Made by a program: the position numbers and the translations under genes | Shown here: positions 15,025 through 23,621 of the stretch, one piece after another | Numbering within the stretch: the first letter of the stretch is position 1 | Layout of the letters: each line of letters starts with the position of its first letter | The notes under the pieces: generated by a model | Seen by the model: the letters and a program-made list of their open reading frames with translations, nothing else | What the model was told of the DNA's origin: nothing | Database searches by the model: none | Source of the DNA: Actinospica durhamensis | Lineage (GTDB): Bacteria > Actinomycetota > Actinomycetes > Streptomycetales > Catenulisporaceae | Assembly: GCF_018139695.1 (NCBI RefSeq) | Contig: NZ_JAGSOG010000013.1 | Location: 1-64,000 of the forward strand | DNA: 64,000 nt | Reading direction: 5' to 3'

Positions 15025-16260
15025 GTGAACAGCCCGGTCGACACCGCCGACGTCCGACGCCGCAACCTCTCGCTGGTGCTGCGGCACATCGCCGCGCACG
15101 GCCCGTGCGCGCGCACGGAACTGGCCGAGGCCACCGGGCTGGTGCACGCCTCGATCTCGGCGCTGACCGCGGAGCTGATCGCCAACGGGCTCGTGCACGA
15201 GGTGGGCCTGGCCTCCTCCGGCAACCGCGGCCGCCCGCGCCGGCTGCTCGAGCTCGCGCCGGGACGGGTGGCCGCGATGGCGATCCAGGTCACCGCGGGC
15301 CGGCTGATCTCGGCCGCGACCGACCTGGACGGCACCGAGCTGTGGCGCGACGACCGGCCGCACGCCGCCACCTACGGCGACCCGCGGCCGGTGACCCGGG
15401 AGATCGGGCGGGTGGTGCGCGACGGGATCGCGGCGGTGCGCGGCGAGGGCCGGGCCCGGATGCACCTGGCCCGGGTGGTGCTGGCCGTGCCCGGCGCGGT
15501 GATCGAGGACGAGATCGTGGCCGACTCGATCCTGCTGGGCTGGCGCCGGGTGGACCTGCGCACGCTGGTGCGGGCCGACCCCGCGGTCGGCACCGTCCCG
15601 CTGAGCGTGGTCAACGAGGCCAACATGGCCGCGTTCGCCGAGTACCGGGCCCTGATGGAGCGCACCGGCGCGGCCCCGCGGGTGTTCGCCTACCTGCGCG
15701 GCTCCGGCAACGGCATCGGCGGCGGCCTGGTCGTGGACGGCGCGGTGCACACCGGCGGGCACGGCATGGCGGGCGAGTTCGGCCACATCCCGGTCTCCTT
15801 CGACGGTCCGGCCTGCAAGTGCGGGGACCACGGCTGCCTGGTCACCTATCTGGGGCTGCGGGCGCTGATGCAGGCGGCCGGCCTGGATCCGGCCGCGTAC
15901 GACCCGGACCTGGAGACCGGCCCGGCCGAGTTCGACCGGCGGCTGCGCGGCGGCGACCCCCGGGCCGTGCGCGCGCTCGAATCCGGCGCGCGCGCCCTGG
16001 CCACCGCGCTGACCGCGGTCTCCCGGGTGGCCGACCCGGAGCAGGTGGTGCTCGGCGGCCACCTGGCCGGCTGGTCGGACTGGCTGGTGCCGAGCGTGCT
16101 GCGGCATCTGGCCGGGCGCCGCGCGGTCACCCCCACCGACGAGCCGGTGATCAGCACCGATCTGCTCGGCGCGGACGCCACCTTGCACGGCGCGCTGCGT
16201 TACGCCTGCGCCACGGTGCTCGACGACCCGGCCGGCGTGCCGCTGCTCACACCCGCCTGA
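15025..16260 (+). CDS. ROK-family transcriptional regulator
   Basis: A 411-residue NagC/XylR-type repressor. The N-terminal winged helix (DVRRRNLSLVLRHIAAHGPCARTELAEATGLVHASISALTAELI) is followed by a sugar-kinase-like ROK domain with GSGNGIGGGLVVDG, GHGMAGEFGHIP and the zinc-site signature CKCGDHGCL. Such proteins repress catabolic genes and are released by a sugar or sugar phosphate. The GTG at 15025 fits the usual family start; an in-frame GTG at 14959 would add 22 residues. It heads the rightward group 16433-22871 and is divergent from the MFS gene, so it may control both. A 10-bp inverted repeat immediately upstream suggests autoregulation. Confidence 0.85.
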   Translation: MNSPVDTADVRRRNLSLVLRHIAAHGPCARTELAEATGLVHASISALTAELIANGLVHEVGLASSGNRGRPRRLLELAPGRVAAMAIQVTAGRLISAATDLDGTELWRDDRPHAATYGDPRPVTREIGRVVRDGIAAVRGEGRARMHLARVVLAVPGAVIEDEIVADSILLGWRRVDLRTLVRADPAVGTVPLSVVNEANMAAFAEYRALMERTGAAPRVFAYLRGSGNGIGGGLVVDGAVHTGGHGMAGEFGHIPVSFDGPACKCGDHGCLVTYLGLRALMQAAGLDPAAYDPDLETGPAEFDRRLRGGDPRAVRALESGARALATALTAVSRVADPEQVVLGGHLAGWSDWLVPSVLRHLAGRRAVTPTDEPVISTDLLGADATLHGALRYACATVLDDPAGVPLLTPA

Positions 16261-16336
16261 GTACCGCCCCGACCAAGATCGATCGCCGCTGATCAAGGCG
16301 CTGAGCTCGGCTTCCCCCGCTCGCCGGGCCGCCGGG

Positions 16337-16354
16337 TACAGCTAAGATTGCGCG
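16337..16354 (+). promoter_or_regulatory. 18-bp motif shared with the xylose/tRNA region
   Basis: TACAGCTAAGATTGCGCG lies in the short gap between the ROK gene and the aldehyde dehydrogenase. A copy differing at two positions occurs at 43510-43527, also between an operon and a ROK gene. TAAGAT within it could serve as a -10, but there is no -35, so an operator is also possible. Confidence 0.5.
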
Positions 16355-16432
16355 TTCACCCATTTCGACGCACCCACCCGCGCTCTTACGCTCAGGGAAC
16401 CCTGCCGAGCGAGAAAGCGGGAGAGCAGAGCG

Positions 16433-17896
16433 TTGATTTCAGTCAGAACGATGCCGCGGTTGGTCGGCGGCGCATGGCGCGAGCCGCGCGAAGGGCACGC
16501 GATCGACGTGGTCGATCCGGCCGACACCCGGCGCGTGGTCGCACGGGTGCCGGAGATGGATCCGGCCGAGGTCGCGGAACTCTACGAGCTGGCCGAGGCC
16601 GGCGCGGCGGTGTGGGCGGCGACCTCGCCGCTCGAGCGCGCCGCGGTCATGGTGCGCACGGCCGCGCTGCTGCGTGAGCGCGCCGCCGAGATCGCCGCCG
16701 ACCTCGTGGCCGAGATGGGCAAGACCCGGGCCGAGGCGGACGGCGAGGTCGGCAAGGCGGCCGACTTCTTCGACTACTACGCCTCCTGGGCGCGCCAGCC
16801 CTACGGGCAGCTGCTGCACGACGCCCGCCCGGGCACCGAGACCAGCACGCGCACCGAGCCGCTGGGCGTGGTGTGCCTGATCACCCCGTGGAACGACCCG
16901 CTGCTCACCCCGGCGCGCAAGGCCGCGCCGGCGCTGATCTCGGGCAACGCGGTGGTGCTCAAGCCGGCCGGCGAGACCCCGCTGGTCGCGCTGCACCTGG
17001 CCCGCGCGCTGGACGACGCTGGCCTGCCCGCGGGCGTGCTCGGCGTGGCGCTCGGCCGGGCGAGCCGGATCTCGGCCGCGCTGCTCGACGACCCGCGCCT
17101 GGCCGCGGTCTCGTTCACCGGCAGCACCGAGGTCGGCCGCTCGCTGCAGCGGCAGCTGGCCGGGCGCGACGTGCGGCTGCAGACCGAGATGGGCGGCAAG
17201 AACGCCACCGCGATCCTCGACGACGCGGACCTCGCCCTCGCGATCCCGACCGTGGCCGCGGCGGTGTTCGGCCAGGCCGGCCAGCGCTGCACCGCCACCA
17301 GCCGGATCGTGGTGGACCGGGCCGTGGCCGAGAAGGTCATCGCCGGCCTGGTCGAGGCGGCCAAGGCGCTGCGCCCGGGCCCCGGCGGCGAGCCAGGCAC
17401 CACCATGGGTCCGCTGGTCAGCAGCAGGCACCGGGACGAGGTGCTCGGCCACATCGCCCGGGCCGAGGCCGACGGCGCGGTGCTCGCGGTCGGCGGCTCG
17501 GCCCCGGCCGAGCCGGAGTTCGCGCACGGATGCTACGTGCTGCCGACCGTGCTGCGGGACGTGGCGCCGCACATGGCGATCTGGCGCGAGGAGGTGTTCG
17601 GCCCGGTCGTCGCGGTGCGCGTGGTGGACGGGTTCGACGAAGCGGTCGAGGCGGTCAACGACTCGGTCTACGGACTGGCCGCGGGCGTCTTCACGCAAGA
17701 CCTCGGCCGCGCGCACGAGTTCGCCCGCCGGGTGAACGCCGGCCAGGTCTCGGTCAACCTGCCCACCCCCGGCTGGGACGTCCACCTGCCGTTCGGCGGT
17801 TTCGGCGCCTCCGGGTCGCCGTTCAAGGAGCAGGGAGCCGAGGCGCTGCGCTTCTACTCCCGGGTCAAGACCGTCGCGATCCGATTCGGGGCCTGA
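16433..17896 (+). CDS. NAD(P)-dependent aldehyde dehydrogenase
   Basis: A 487-residue member of the aldehyde dehydrogenase superfamily. The cofactor region is VCLITPWNDPLLTP, AVVLKPAGETP and FTGSTEVGRSL. The general base is the glutamate in QTEMGGKNA, and the catalytic cysteine is in GQAGQRCTATS. The C-terminal EEVFGPVVAV and FGGFGASGSPFKEQG are standard. It would oxidise an aldehyde, perhaps the product of the thiamine-diphosphate enzyme encoded at 20090. The TTG start at 16433 follows GGGAG at 9 nt; an ATG at 16451 is the alternative. It is the first gene of a rightward set ending at 22871. Proline replaces the common phenylalanine in WNDPLLTP, which may affect substrate choice. Confidence 0.88.
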   Translation: MISVRTMPRLVGGAWREPREGHAIDVVDPADTRRVVARVPEMDPAEVAELYELAEAGAAVWAATSPLERAAVMVRTAALLRERAAEIAADLVAEMGKTRAEADGEVGKAADFFDYYASWARQPYGQLLHDARPGTETSTRTEPLGVVCLITPWNDPLLTPARKAAPALISGNAVVLKPAGETPLVALHLARALDDAGLPAGVLGVALGRASRISAALLDDPRLAAVSFTGSTEVGRSLQRQLAGRDVRLQTEMGGKNATAILDDADLALAIPTVAAAVFGQAGQRCTATSRIVVDRAVAEKVIAGLVEAAKALRPGPGGEPGTTMGPLVSSRHRDEVLGHIARAEADGAVLAVGGSAPAEPEFAHGCYVLPTVLRDVAPHMAIWREEVFGPVVAVRVVDGFDEAVEAVNDSVYGLAAGVFTQDLGRAHEFARRVNAGQVSVNLPTPGWDVHLPFGGFGASGSPFKEQGAEALRFYSRVKTVAIRFGA

Positions 17897-17900
17897 CGCC

Positions 17901-19112
17901 GTGACCACACACACGAACAAGGTCGGAGTGGTCGGCGCGGGCCTGGTCGGCCTGGCCGTCGCCCGCCGGATCGCCGAGCTGACCGGCGCGGAGGTGACCG
18001 TCTTCGAGAAGGAGGCGCACGTCGCCGCGCACCAGTCCGGCCACAACTCCGGCGTGATCCACTCAGGGATCTACTACACCCCGGGCTCGCTCAAGGCGAC
18101 GCTGTGCCGGCGCGGCGTGGAGCTGCTGCACGAGTTCAGCGCCGAGCACGGGATCGAATACCGCGAGATCGGCAAGGTCATCGTGGCGCGGGACGAGGTC
18201 GAGGTGACCCGGCTGCGCGACCTGCGGCAGCGGGCCGCCGCCAACGGCGTGCCCGGTGTGACCTGGCTCGACGCGGCCGGGCTGCGCGAGCTCGAGCCGC
18301 ACGTGCGCGGCAAGGCGGCGCTGCACTCCCCCACCACGGCCATCATCGACTACAAGCTGGTCGCCCGGGCGCTGGCCGAGGACGTGGCCAAGCTCGGCGG
18401 CACGGTGCTGCTCTCGCACCCGGTGACCCGGATCGAGCGCGTCGGCGAGCAGGTCGCGGTGCACGACGCCCACGGCGGGCGCCACGTCTTCGACCGGCTG
18501 ATCCTGTGCGCGGGCCTGCAGTCCGACTCCGTGGCCAAGCTGGCCGGCGACGATCCGGGACCTGCGATCATCCCGTTCCGCGGCGAGTACTACCGGCTGC
18601 GCCCGGAGCGCACCCACCTCGTCAGGGCCCTGGTGTACCCGGTGCCGGACCCGGCCTACCCGTTCCTCGGCGTGCACCTGACGCCGCGGATGGACGGCCT
18701 GGTCGACGTCGGCCCGAACGCCGTGTTCGCGCTGGCCCGCGAGGGCTACCTGCGCCGCAACGTCAGTCCCCGGGACCTGTTCCAGACGCTGACCTGGCCG
18801 GGCACGCTCCGGCTGTTCCGGCAGCACTGGAAGATGGGCATCGGCGAGATGCGCGGCTCGCTCTCCAAGCGCGCGTTCACCGCCGCCGCCCGCGCGTACG
18901 TGCCCGAACTCGAGCCGAGCGACCTGGTCCGCGCCCCCGCGGGCATCCGGGCCCAGGCGGTGGACCGGGACGGCTCGCTGGTGGACGACTTCCGGATCAC
19001 CACGCTCGGCCCGATCACGGCCGTGCGCAACGCCCCCTCCCCCGCCGCCACCTCCAGTCTGTCCATCGCCGAGTACGTGGTGGACCGGCTGTTGGCCCGT
19101 CAGCCCGACTGA
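17901..19112 (+). CDS. FAD-dependent L-2-hydroxyglutarate oxidase-like protein (LhgO/DAO family)
   Basis: A 403-residue FAD enzyme. The GxGxxG loop is VGVVGAGLVGLAVARRI at the N-terminus. HQSGHNSGVIHSGIYYTPGSLKA at about 40-62 and the final IRAQAVDRDGSLVDDF are signatures of LhgO, which oxidises L-2-hydroxyglutarate to 2-oxoglutarate and passes electrons to quinones. The true substrate may be another 2-hydroxyacid. The GTG start is only 4 nt behind the aldehyde dehydrogenase stop, so the two are co-translated. Together with the Ldh-type dehydrogenase at 21816 the operon has two ways to oxidise hydroxyacids. Confidence 0.85.
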   Translation: MTTHTNKVGVVGAGLVGLAVARRIAELTGAEVTVFEKEAHVAAHQSGHNSGVIHSGIYYTPGSLKATLCRRGVELLHEFSAEHGIEYREIGKVIVARDEVEVTRLRDLRQRAAANGVPGVTWLDAAGLRELEPHVRGKAALHSPTTAIIDYKLVARALAEDVAKLGGTVLLSHPVTRIERVGEQVAVHDAHGGRHVFDRLILCAGLQSDSVAKLAGDDPGPAIIPFRGEYYRLRPERTHLVRALVYPVPDPAYPFLGVHLTPRMDGLVDVGPNAVFALAREGYLRRNVSPRDLFQTLTWPGTLRLFRQHWKMGIGEMRGSLSKRAFTAAARAYVPELEPSDLVRAPAGIRAQAVDRDGSLVDDFRITTLGPITAVRNAPSPAATSSLSIAEYVVDRLLARQPD

Positions 19113-19185
19113 GCGGCCAGAACAGCCACACCGTCCCACCCCGAAGATCGCACGAAACACCCAGAACACAGATAGCGAGGACCGC

Positions 19186-20055
19186 ATGTTCATCGTCGAC
19201 ACCCAGATCCACGTGTGGAAGGAAGAGACCCCCGACCGCCCCTGGGTCCCCGGCGCGCGCGAGCGGATCCGGCTCAACGGGCACCGCGAGGAGGCGTTCA
19301 GCTACGAGGAGGCGCTGAGCCTCATGGACGAAGCCGGCGTGGACCGCGCCCTGATCCTGCCCCCGTCCTGGGAGGGCGACCGGATCGACTACGCGCTCGA
19401 GGCCTGCGAAGCCCACCCCGACCGCTTCGGCGTGATGGCCCGGGTGCCGCAGAACAAGCCCGAGGAGGGCGCCGAGCTCATGCGCGAGCTGGCCGCGAAC
19501 CCGCACGTCAAGGGCACCCGGCTCACCTTCCACCGGCCGATCGACCGCAACTGGATGATCGACGGCACCAACGACTGGTACTGGCCGCTGGCCGAGGAGC
19601 TCGGCCTGGTCACCATGGTGCACGCGCCGATATGGAAGACGGAGCTTGGCCAGATCGCCGAGCGCCACCCCGACCTGAAGCTGATCATCGACCACATGGG
19701 CATCATGGCCCGCTGCGTGGACGACGCGATCGGCTACTGGGTGCAGGAGACCGCCGACCTGTGCAAGCACCCGAACATCTACGTGAAGGTGTCGGCGATC
19801 CCCGGCTACAGCACGCAGCCGTTCCCGAACCTCAACATCGCCAAGTACGTGCACGAGGTCGTGGACAAGATGGGCCCGGAGCGCGCCTTCTGGGGCACCG
19901 ACATCACCCGCCTGATGGGCCACGGCATCACCTGGACCGACACGATCGAGCAGTTCACCAAGCACTTCGGCTTCACCGAGGAGCAGCTCGAGTGGATCAT
20001 GGGTCGCGGGATCTGCGACGTGCTCGGCTGGCCGGTGCCGGACGACGCCAAGTAG
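19186..20055 (+). CDS. Amidohydrolase-2 family metal-dependent hydrolase (COG3618 / LigI-like)
   Basis: A 289-residue TIM-barrel hydrolase. The first metal motif reads DTQIHVW, with Gln in place of the first His of the usual HxH, a variant found in part of this family. His in VTMVHAPIW, His in LIIDHMG and Asp in WGTDITRLMG provide the other ligands. Relatives open lactones such as 2-pyrone-4,6-dicarboxylate (LigI) or sugar lactones, or decarboxylate aromatic acids. Next to hydroxyacid oxidases and a 2-oxoacid-type decarboxylase, lactone opening is the most natural guess. A 73-nt gap precedes it. Confidence 0.8.
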   Translation: MFIVDTQIHVWKEETPDRPWVPGARERIRLNGHREEAFSYEEALSLMDEAGVDRALILPPSWEGDRIDYALEACEAHPDRFGVMARVPQNKPEEGAELMRELAANPHVKGTRLTFHRPIDRNWMIDGTNDWYWPLAEELGLVTMVHAPIWKTELGQIAERHPDLKLIIDHMGIMARCVDDAIGYWVQETADLCKHPNIYVKVSAIPGYSTQPFPNLNIAKYVHEVVDKMGPERAFWGTDITRLMGHGITWTDTIEQFTKHFGFTEEQLEWIMGRGICDVLGWPVPDDAK

Positions 20056-20089
20056 GACGAGGCCGAGAAGGACGGGAAGAGTACAAGCC

Positions 20090-21787
20090 ATGACCGAAAC
20101 AGCACAGCTGGACGGCGGCGAGGCGGTCCTCGCCGCCTGCCGGGACATCGGCGTCGACGTCGTGTTCTGCTCCTCGGGCTCCGAGTGGGCCCCGGTGTGG
20201 GAGGCGCTGGCCAGGCAGCGGCGCGACGGTGTCGCGGGTCCGCGCTACATCGACCTGATGCACGAGACCCTCGCGGTCGCCATGTCCACCGGCTATACCC
20301 TGGCGACCGGGCGGCCCCAGCTCGTGCTGCTGCACGCCGTGCCCGGTCTGCTGCAGGGCGCGAACGGGATCCACGGCGCGCTGCTGACCGGCGTGCCGAT
20401 GGTGGTCGCGTCGGCGGAGTCGACCGGGTACGGCGAGACCGGCACCGACCCGGGCTCGCAGTGGTACCGCAACCTCTCGATCGTGGGCGGCCCGCAGGCC
20501 GTCGCGGCGCCGTTCACCAAGTGGGCGACGCAGGTCGGGGACGCCTCCACGGCGTACGGGCACGTGGTGCGGGCGGCCGAACTGGCCCGGCGCGCCCCGG
20601 CCGGACCGGTGTACCTCAACATCCCGATGGAGGTGCTGCTGCAGCCGTGGAGCCGCCCGGCCGCGGCGCGCCCGGTGCCGGAGCCCGGCGCCCGGGTGAG
20701 CACCCCGGCCGAGCTCGAGCGGGCCGCCGCGCTGCTGGCCGGGGCCCGGCGGCCGGTCATCGTGACCGAGTCGGCGGGCCGGCACCCGGACGGCTTCGAG
20801 GCCCTCGTCGAGTTCGCCGAGTCCCTCGCCATCCCGGTGGTCGAGCCGCAGTCCGCGGTGTGCGCGAACTTCCCGCGCACGCACCGGCTGCACCGCGGCG
20901 GGGACGCCACGGCGCTGTTCGCCGAGGCCGACCTGATCGTGCTGGTGTGCTGCCGGGCGCCGTACTACCCGCCGAGCAACCGCCCGGCCGACTCGCGGGT
21001 CCTGGTGATCGACGACGTACCGCACCGTCCGTACGTCGACTACCAGGTCCTCGGCGCCGACCAGTACCTGGAGGGCGATGTCGGCCCCACGCTCAGGGCG
21101 CTGACGCAGGCCATGCGCCAGGCCGACGTGGACGCGCGGCTGGTGGCCGAGCGCGAGGCCGAGGCGGCCGACGCGCATGCGTCTCGGAAGGCGCCGGCCC
21201 TGGCGCACTCCGCGCCCGCCGCCCCGGGCATCGACCCGGCCGAGGTGGTCGACGTGCTGCGCGAGCTGCTCGACCCGGACGCGGCGGTGGTCGACGAGAC
21301 CATCACCCACGCGCGGGTCGTGCAGCAGCGGCTCAAGGCCGACCGGCCGGGACGCTACAGCTACGTGCAGGGCGGGCTCGGCCAGGGCATCGGCGTGGCG
21401 CTCGGCGTGAAGCTGGCCGACCCGGACCGGGAGGTCGCGCTGACCGTGGGCGACGGCTCGTTCCTGTACAACCCGATCGTGCAGTCGCTCAGCGCGTCCA
21501 AGTCCCTGGGCCTGCCGCTGCTGATCCTGGTGTTCAACAACCGGCAGTACCTGTCCATGAAACTCAACCACCTGCGGTTCTATCCCGACGGCGCGTCCGT
21601 GAACGAAGCGGACTTCCACGGGGTCGACCTGTCGGACCAGCCCGACCTCGCCGCGCTCGCCGGACCCTTCGGGATGCTCGGGTTGACCCTGAGCGACCCG
21701 GACGAGCTGCGCGCGGGCCTGGAGAAGGCCTTGGAGGCCGTGCGCTCGGGCGTCACGGCGATCGTCGACGTCCGCGTCACCCGCTGA
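20090..21787 (+). CDS. Thiamine-diphosphate-dependent decarboxylase/synthase (acetolactate synthase-like fold)
   Basis: A 565-residue three-domain thiamine-diphosphate enzyme. The N-terminal pyrimidine domain has the activating glutamate at Glu59 (DLMHETLAVAMSTGYTLATG). A central domain (about 200-350) lacks clear FAD or nucleotide motifs. The C-terminal domain carries GDGSFLYNPIVQSL and ILVFNN, the GDG-to-NN cofactor motif. The family includes benzoylformate decarboxylase and acetolactate synthase. With a hydroxyacid oxidase upstream and an aldehyde dehydrogenase in the same operon, 2-oxoacid decarboxylation is the best inference. A good ribosome site (GAAGG/GGGAAGAG) precedes the ATG. Confidence 0.82.
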   Translation: MTETAQLDGGEAVLAACRDIGVDVVFCSSGSEWAPVWEALARQRRDGVAGPRYIDLMHETLAVAMSTGYTLATGRPQLVLLHAVPGLLQGANGIHGALLTGVPMVVASAESTGYGETGTDPGSQWYRNLSIVGGPQAVAAPFTKWATQVGDASTAYGHVVRAAELARRAPAGPVYLNIPMEVLLQPWSRPAAARPVPEPGARVSTPAELERAAALLAGARRPVIVTESAGRHPDGFEALVEFAESLAIPVVEPQSAVCANFPRTHRLHRGGDATALFAEADLIVLVCCRAPYYPPSNRPADSRVLVIDDVPHRPYVDYQVLGADQYLEGDVGPTLRALTQAMRQADVDARLVAEREAEAADAHASRKAPALAHSAPAAPGIDPAEVVDVLRELLDPDAAVVDETITHARVVQQRLKADRPGRYSYVQGGLGQGIGVALGVKLADPDREVALTVGDGSFLYNPIVQSLSASKSLGLPLLILVFNNRQYLSMKLNHLRFYPDGASVNEADFHGVDLSDQPDLAALAGPFGMLGLTLSDPDELRAGLEKALEAVRSGVTAIVDVRVTR

Positions 21788-21815
21788 CGACCACCCACTG
21801 ACCTCGGAGACTGAT

Positions 21816-22871
21816 ATGCCCCAAGCCCGTGTCGCCGTGCCGGACAAGGCCCTGCGCACCCTCGTCAGCGACCTGTTCACCGCCCACGGCGTCTCCCGCG
21901 AGCACGCCGAGACGGTGGCCGACGTCCTGGTCTGGGCGAACCTGCGCGGCGTCGACTCGCACGGCGTCTCCCGCATCCCGCGCTACCTGGAGCTGTTCGA
22001 GAACGGACAGGCCAACCCGCGCCCCAACATCGTCGTCGACGTGCTGCGTCCGGCCGTGGCCATCCTGGACGCGGACGCCGCCCCCGGCCCGGTCGCGCTG
22101 ACCCGGGCCATGGACGAGGCCGTGAGCATGGCCCGCTCGGCCGGCGCCGCCTGGGTGGCGGTGCGCGGCACCGTGCACACCGGCGCCATCGGCTACTACA
22201 CCGAGCGCGCCGCGCAGTACGGCATGGCCGGTATGGGCATCGTGGCGGGCGTGCCGAACATGGCCTACCCCGGCAGCGACAGCGCCGCGGTGGCCACCAG
22301 CCCGCTGTCGGTGGCGGTCCCGGCCGGCCGGCACCCCACCGTCCTGCTGGACATGGCCACGGCCGTGATCGCGCTCGGCCGCATCGCCCAGCTCAAGGCG
22401 CAGGGCAAGCAGCTGCCCGAGGGGGCGGCGATCACCAGGGACGGGCGGGTGACCACCGACCCGGCCGAGGCCGCGATCCCGCTGCCCGTGGGCGGGGCCA
22501 AGGGCGCGGGCATGTCGCTGCTGTTCGAGATGCTGGCCGGCGGCCTGACCGGCAACCCGATCGTCACCGGTTACCACTCCGGCGAGCCCGAGGGCCGCAG
22601 GCACCGCCAGAACGCGCTGCTCATGGCGATCGACATCGCCGCGTTCGCGCCGGTGGAGGAGTTCCGCGGCATCGTGGACGACACCGTCGACGCCATCAAG
22701 GCGCTGCCGAAGGCCGATCCGGACGCCGAGATCCTGGTCCCCGGCGAGCGCGGCGCGCACACCCTGGACGAGCGCTCCGCCTCCGGCGTCCCGCTCCCGC
22801 GCAAGCTCGTGGACGAACTCGCCCGCCTCGCCGCGGACAAGGGCGTCACCGTGCCGCAGGAGATGGCGTAG
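21816..22871 (+). CDS. Ldh/malate-type NAD(P)-dependent 2-hydroxyacid dehydrogenase (LDH_2 family)
   Basis: A 351-residue member of the malate/L-lactate/L-sulfolactate dehydrogenase family, which has its own fold distinct from classical malate dehydrogenase. Typical motifs are DSHGVSRIPRYLE (about 50-62), the glycine-rich ARSAGAAWVAVRGTVHTGAIGYYTERAAQYGMAG, and LPVGGAKGAGMSLLFEMLAGGLTGNP. It interconverts an L-2-hydroxyacid and the 2-oxoacid with NAD(P)H. It is the last gene of the ROK-linked operon and is followed by a strong hairpin. The exact acid is unknown; sulfolactate, malate, ureidoglycolate and sugar acids are all known in this family. Confidence 0.87.
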   Translation: MPQARVAVPDKALRTLVSDLFTAHGVSREHAETVADVLVWANLRGVDSHGVSRIPRYLELFENGQANPRPNIVVDVLRPAVAILDADAAPGPVALTRAMDEAVSMARSAGAAWVAVRGTVHTGAIGYYTERAAQYGMAGMGIVAGVPNMAYPGSDSAAVATSPLSVAVPAGRHPTVLLDMATAVIALGRIAQLKAQGKQLPEGAAITRDGRVTTDPAEAAIPLPVGGAKGAGMSLLFEMLAGGLTGNPIVTGYHSGEPEGRRHRQNALLMAIDIAAFAPVEEFRGIVDDTVDAIKALPKADPDAEILVPGERGAHTLDERSASGVPLPRKLVDELARLAADKGVTVPQEMA

Positions 22872-22926
22872 CCACCGGACGCTCGCGCGTGCACGCCCGT
22901 GCCGGCAGCGGCGACTGAGCCGAGGT

Positions 22927-22952
22927 CCGTGGCCCCGTGCGGGGGGCCACGG
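22927..22952 (+). terminator. Hairpin terminator of the ROK-linked operon
   Basis: CCGTGGCCCC (22927-22936) pairs with GGGGCCACGG (22943-22952) around a 6-nt loop, 56 nt after the Ldh stop. Confidence 0.7.
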
Positions 22953-23057
22953 GCCTCTTCGCGTTGACCGGGCATTCGGGCTCTGCGACGATGGCCGTCA
23001 GTGTTCGGCGTTCGGCGGAAAGCGTTGTGGGGCGCGGGGATTCGGGGTGTTGGGCAC

Positions 23058-23612
23058 ATGCGGTCCGGACGGATACTTCGTGGCCTGATCCTCGCGGCGG
23101 TATTGGGGTGCGGGACGGCGGCGTGTTCACCCTCGACCGGCCGCGGCCCCGGCCTGAACGACACCTCGCAGGTCCAGGCGATGATCGCCTCGTGGAAGTC
23201 CGGCACGTGCCCGGAATCCGGCGCGCTCTGGGAAACATTCGACCAGGGCCTGCCAGAGCAGGCCGGTCCCGTACCCGACGGCAGGATCCTGACGCTCGCT
23301 CCGGCCGGGCTGAACCGCGTGCTGCTGTGCCGCTTCTCCGACACGGACTCGAAGCTCGACGGGTCGGCCCTGCTCACCACCAGCGCCTCGATCGCGCCGC
23401 TGGCCGCCGCGCTGAACACGGTGACGACCACGTCCCACACCGCCGCGTGCGTCCGCACCGGACGGGTGATGATCCTGGCAGGCGACGCGAACGGCGTGGT
23501 CGGGCTCGACCTGGCGCTCGGGTGTCCCTACCTCGACGGCCCCGAGCAGCTGGCCACCTACGCCGGGAACGCGCTGCCCACGATCGTGGACGCCGACCTC
23601 GCCGCGCCCTGA
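23058..23612 (+). CDS. Putative lipoprotein of unknown function
   Basis: A 184-residue protein with a lipoprotein signal: a basic start, a hydrophobic run and the lipobox V-L-G-C at Cys18. The mature part has no recognised domain; it contains four further cysteines and a pattern reminiscent of small extracytoplasmic actinobacterial lipoproteins. The ATG at 23058 is selected because it places the signal correctly; there is no strong ribosome site. It converges on the DUF4037 gene with only 9 bases between the stops. It follows the terminator of the preceding operon, so it is an independent transcript. Confidence 0.6.
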   Translation: MRSGRILRGLILAAVLGCGTAACSPSTGRGPGLNDTSQVQAMIASWKSGTCPESGALWETFDQGLPEQAGPVPDGRILTLAPAGLNRVLLCRFSDTDSKLDGSALLTTSASIAPLAAALNTVTTTSHTAACVRTGRVMILAGDANGVVGLDLALGCPYLDGPEQLATYAGNALPTIVDADLAAP

Positions 23613-23621
23613 GCGTGGGCC

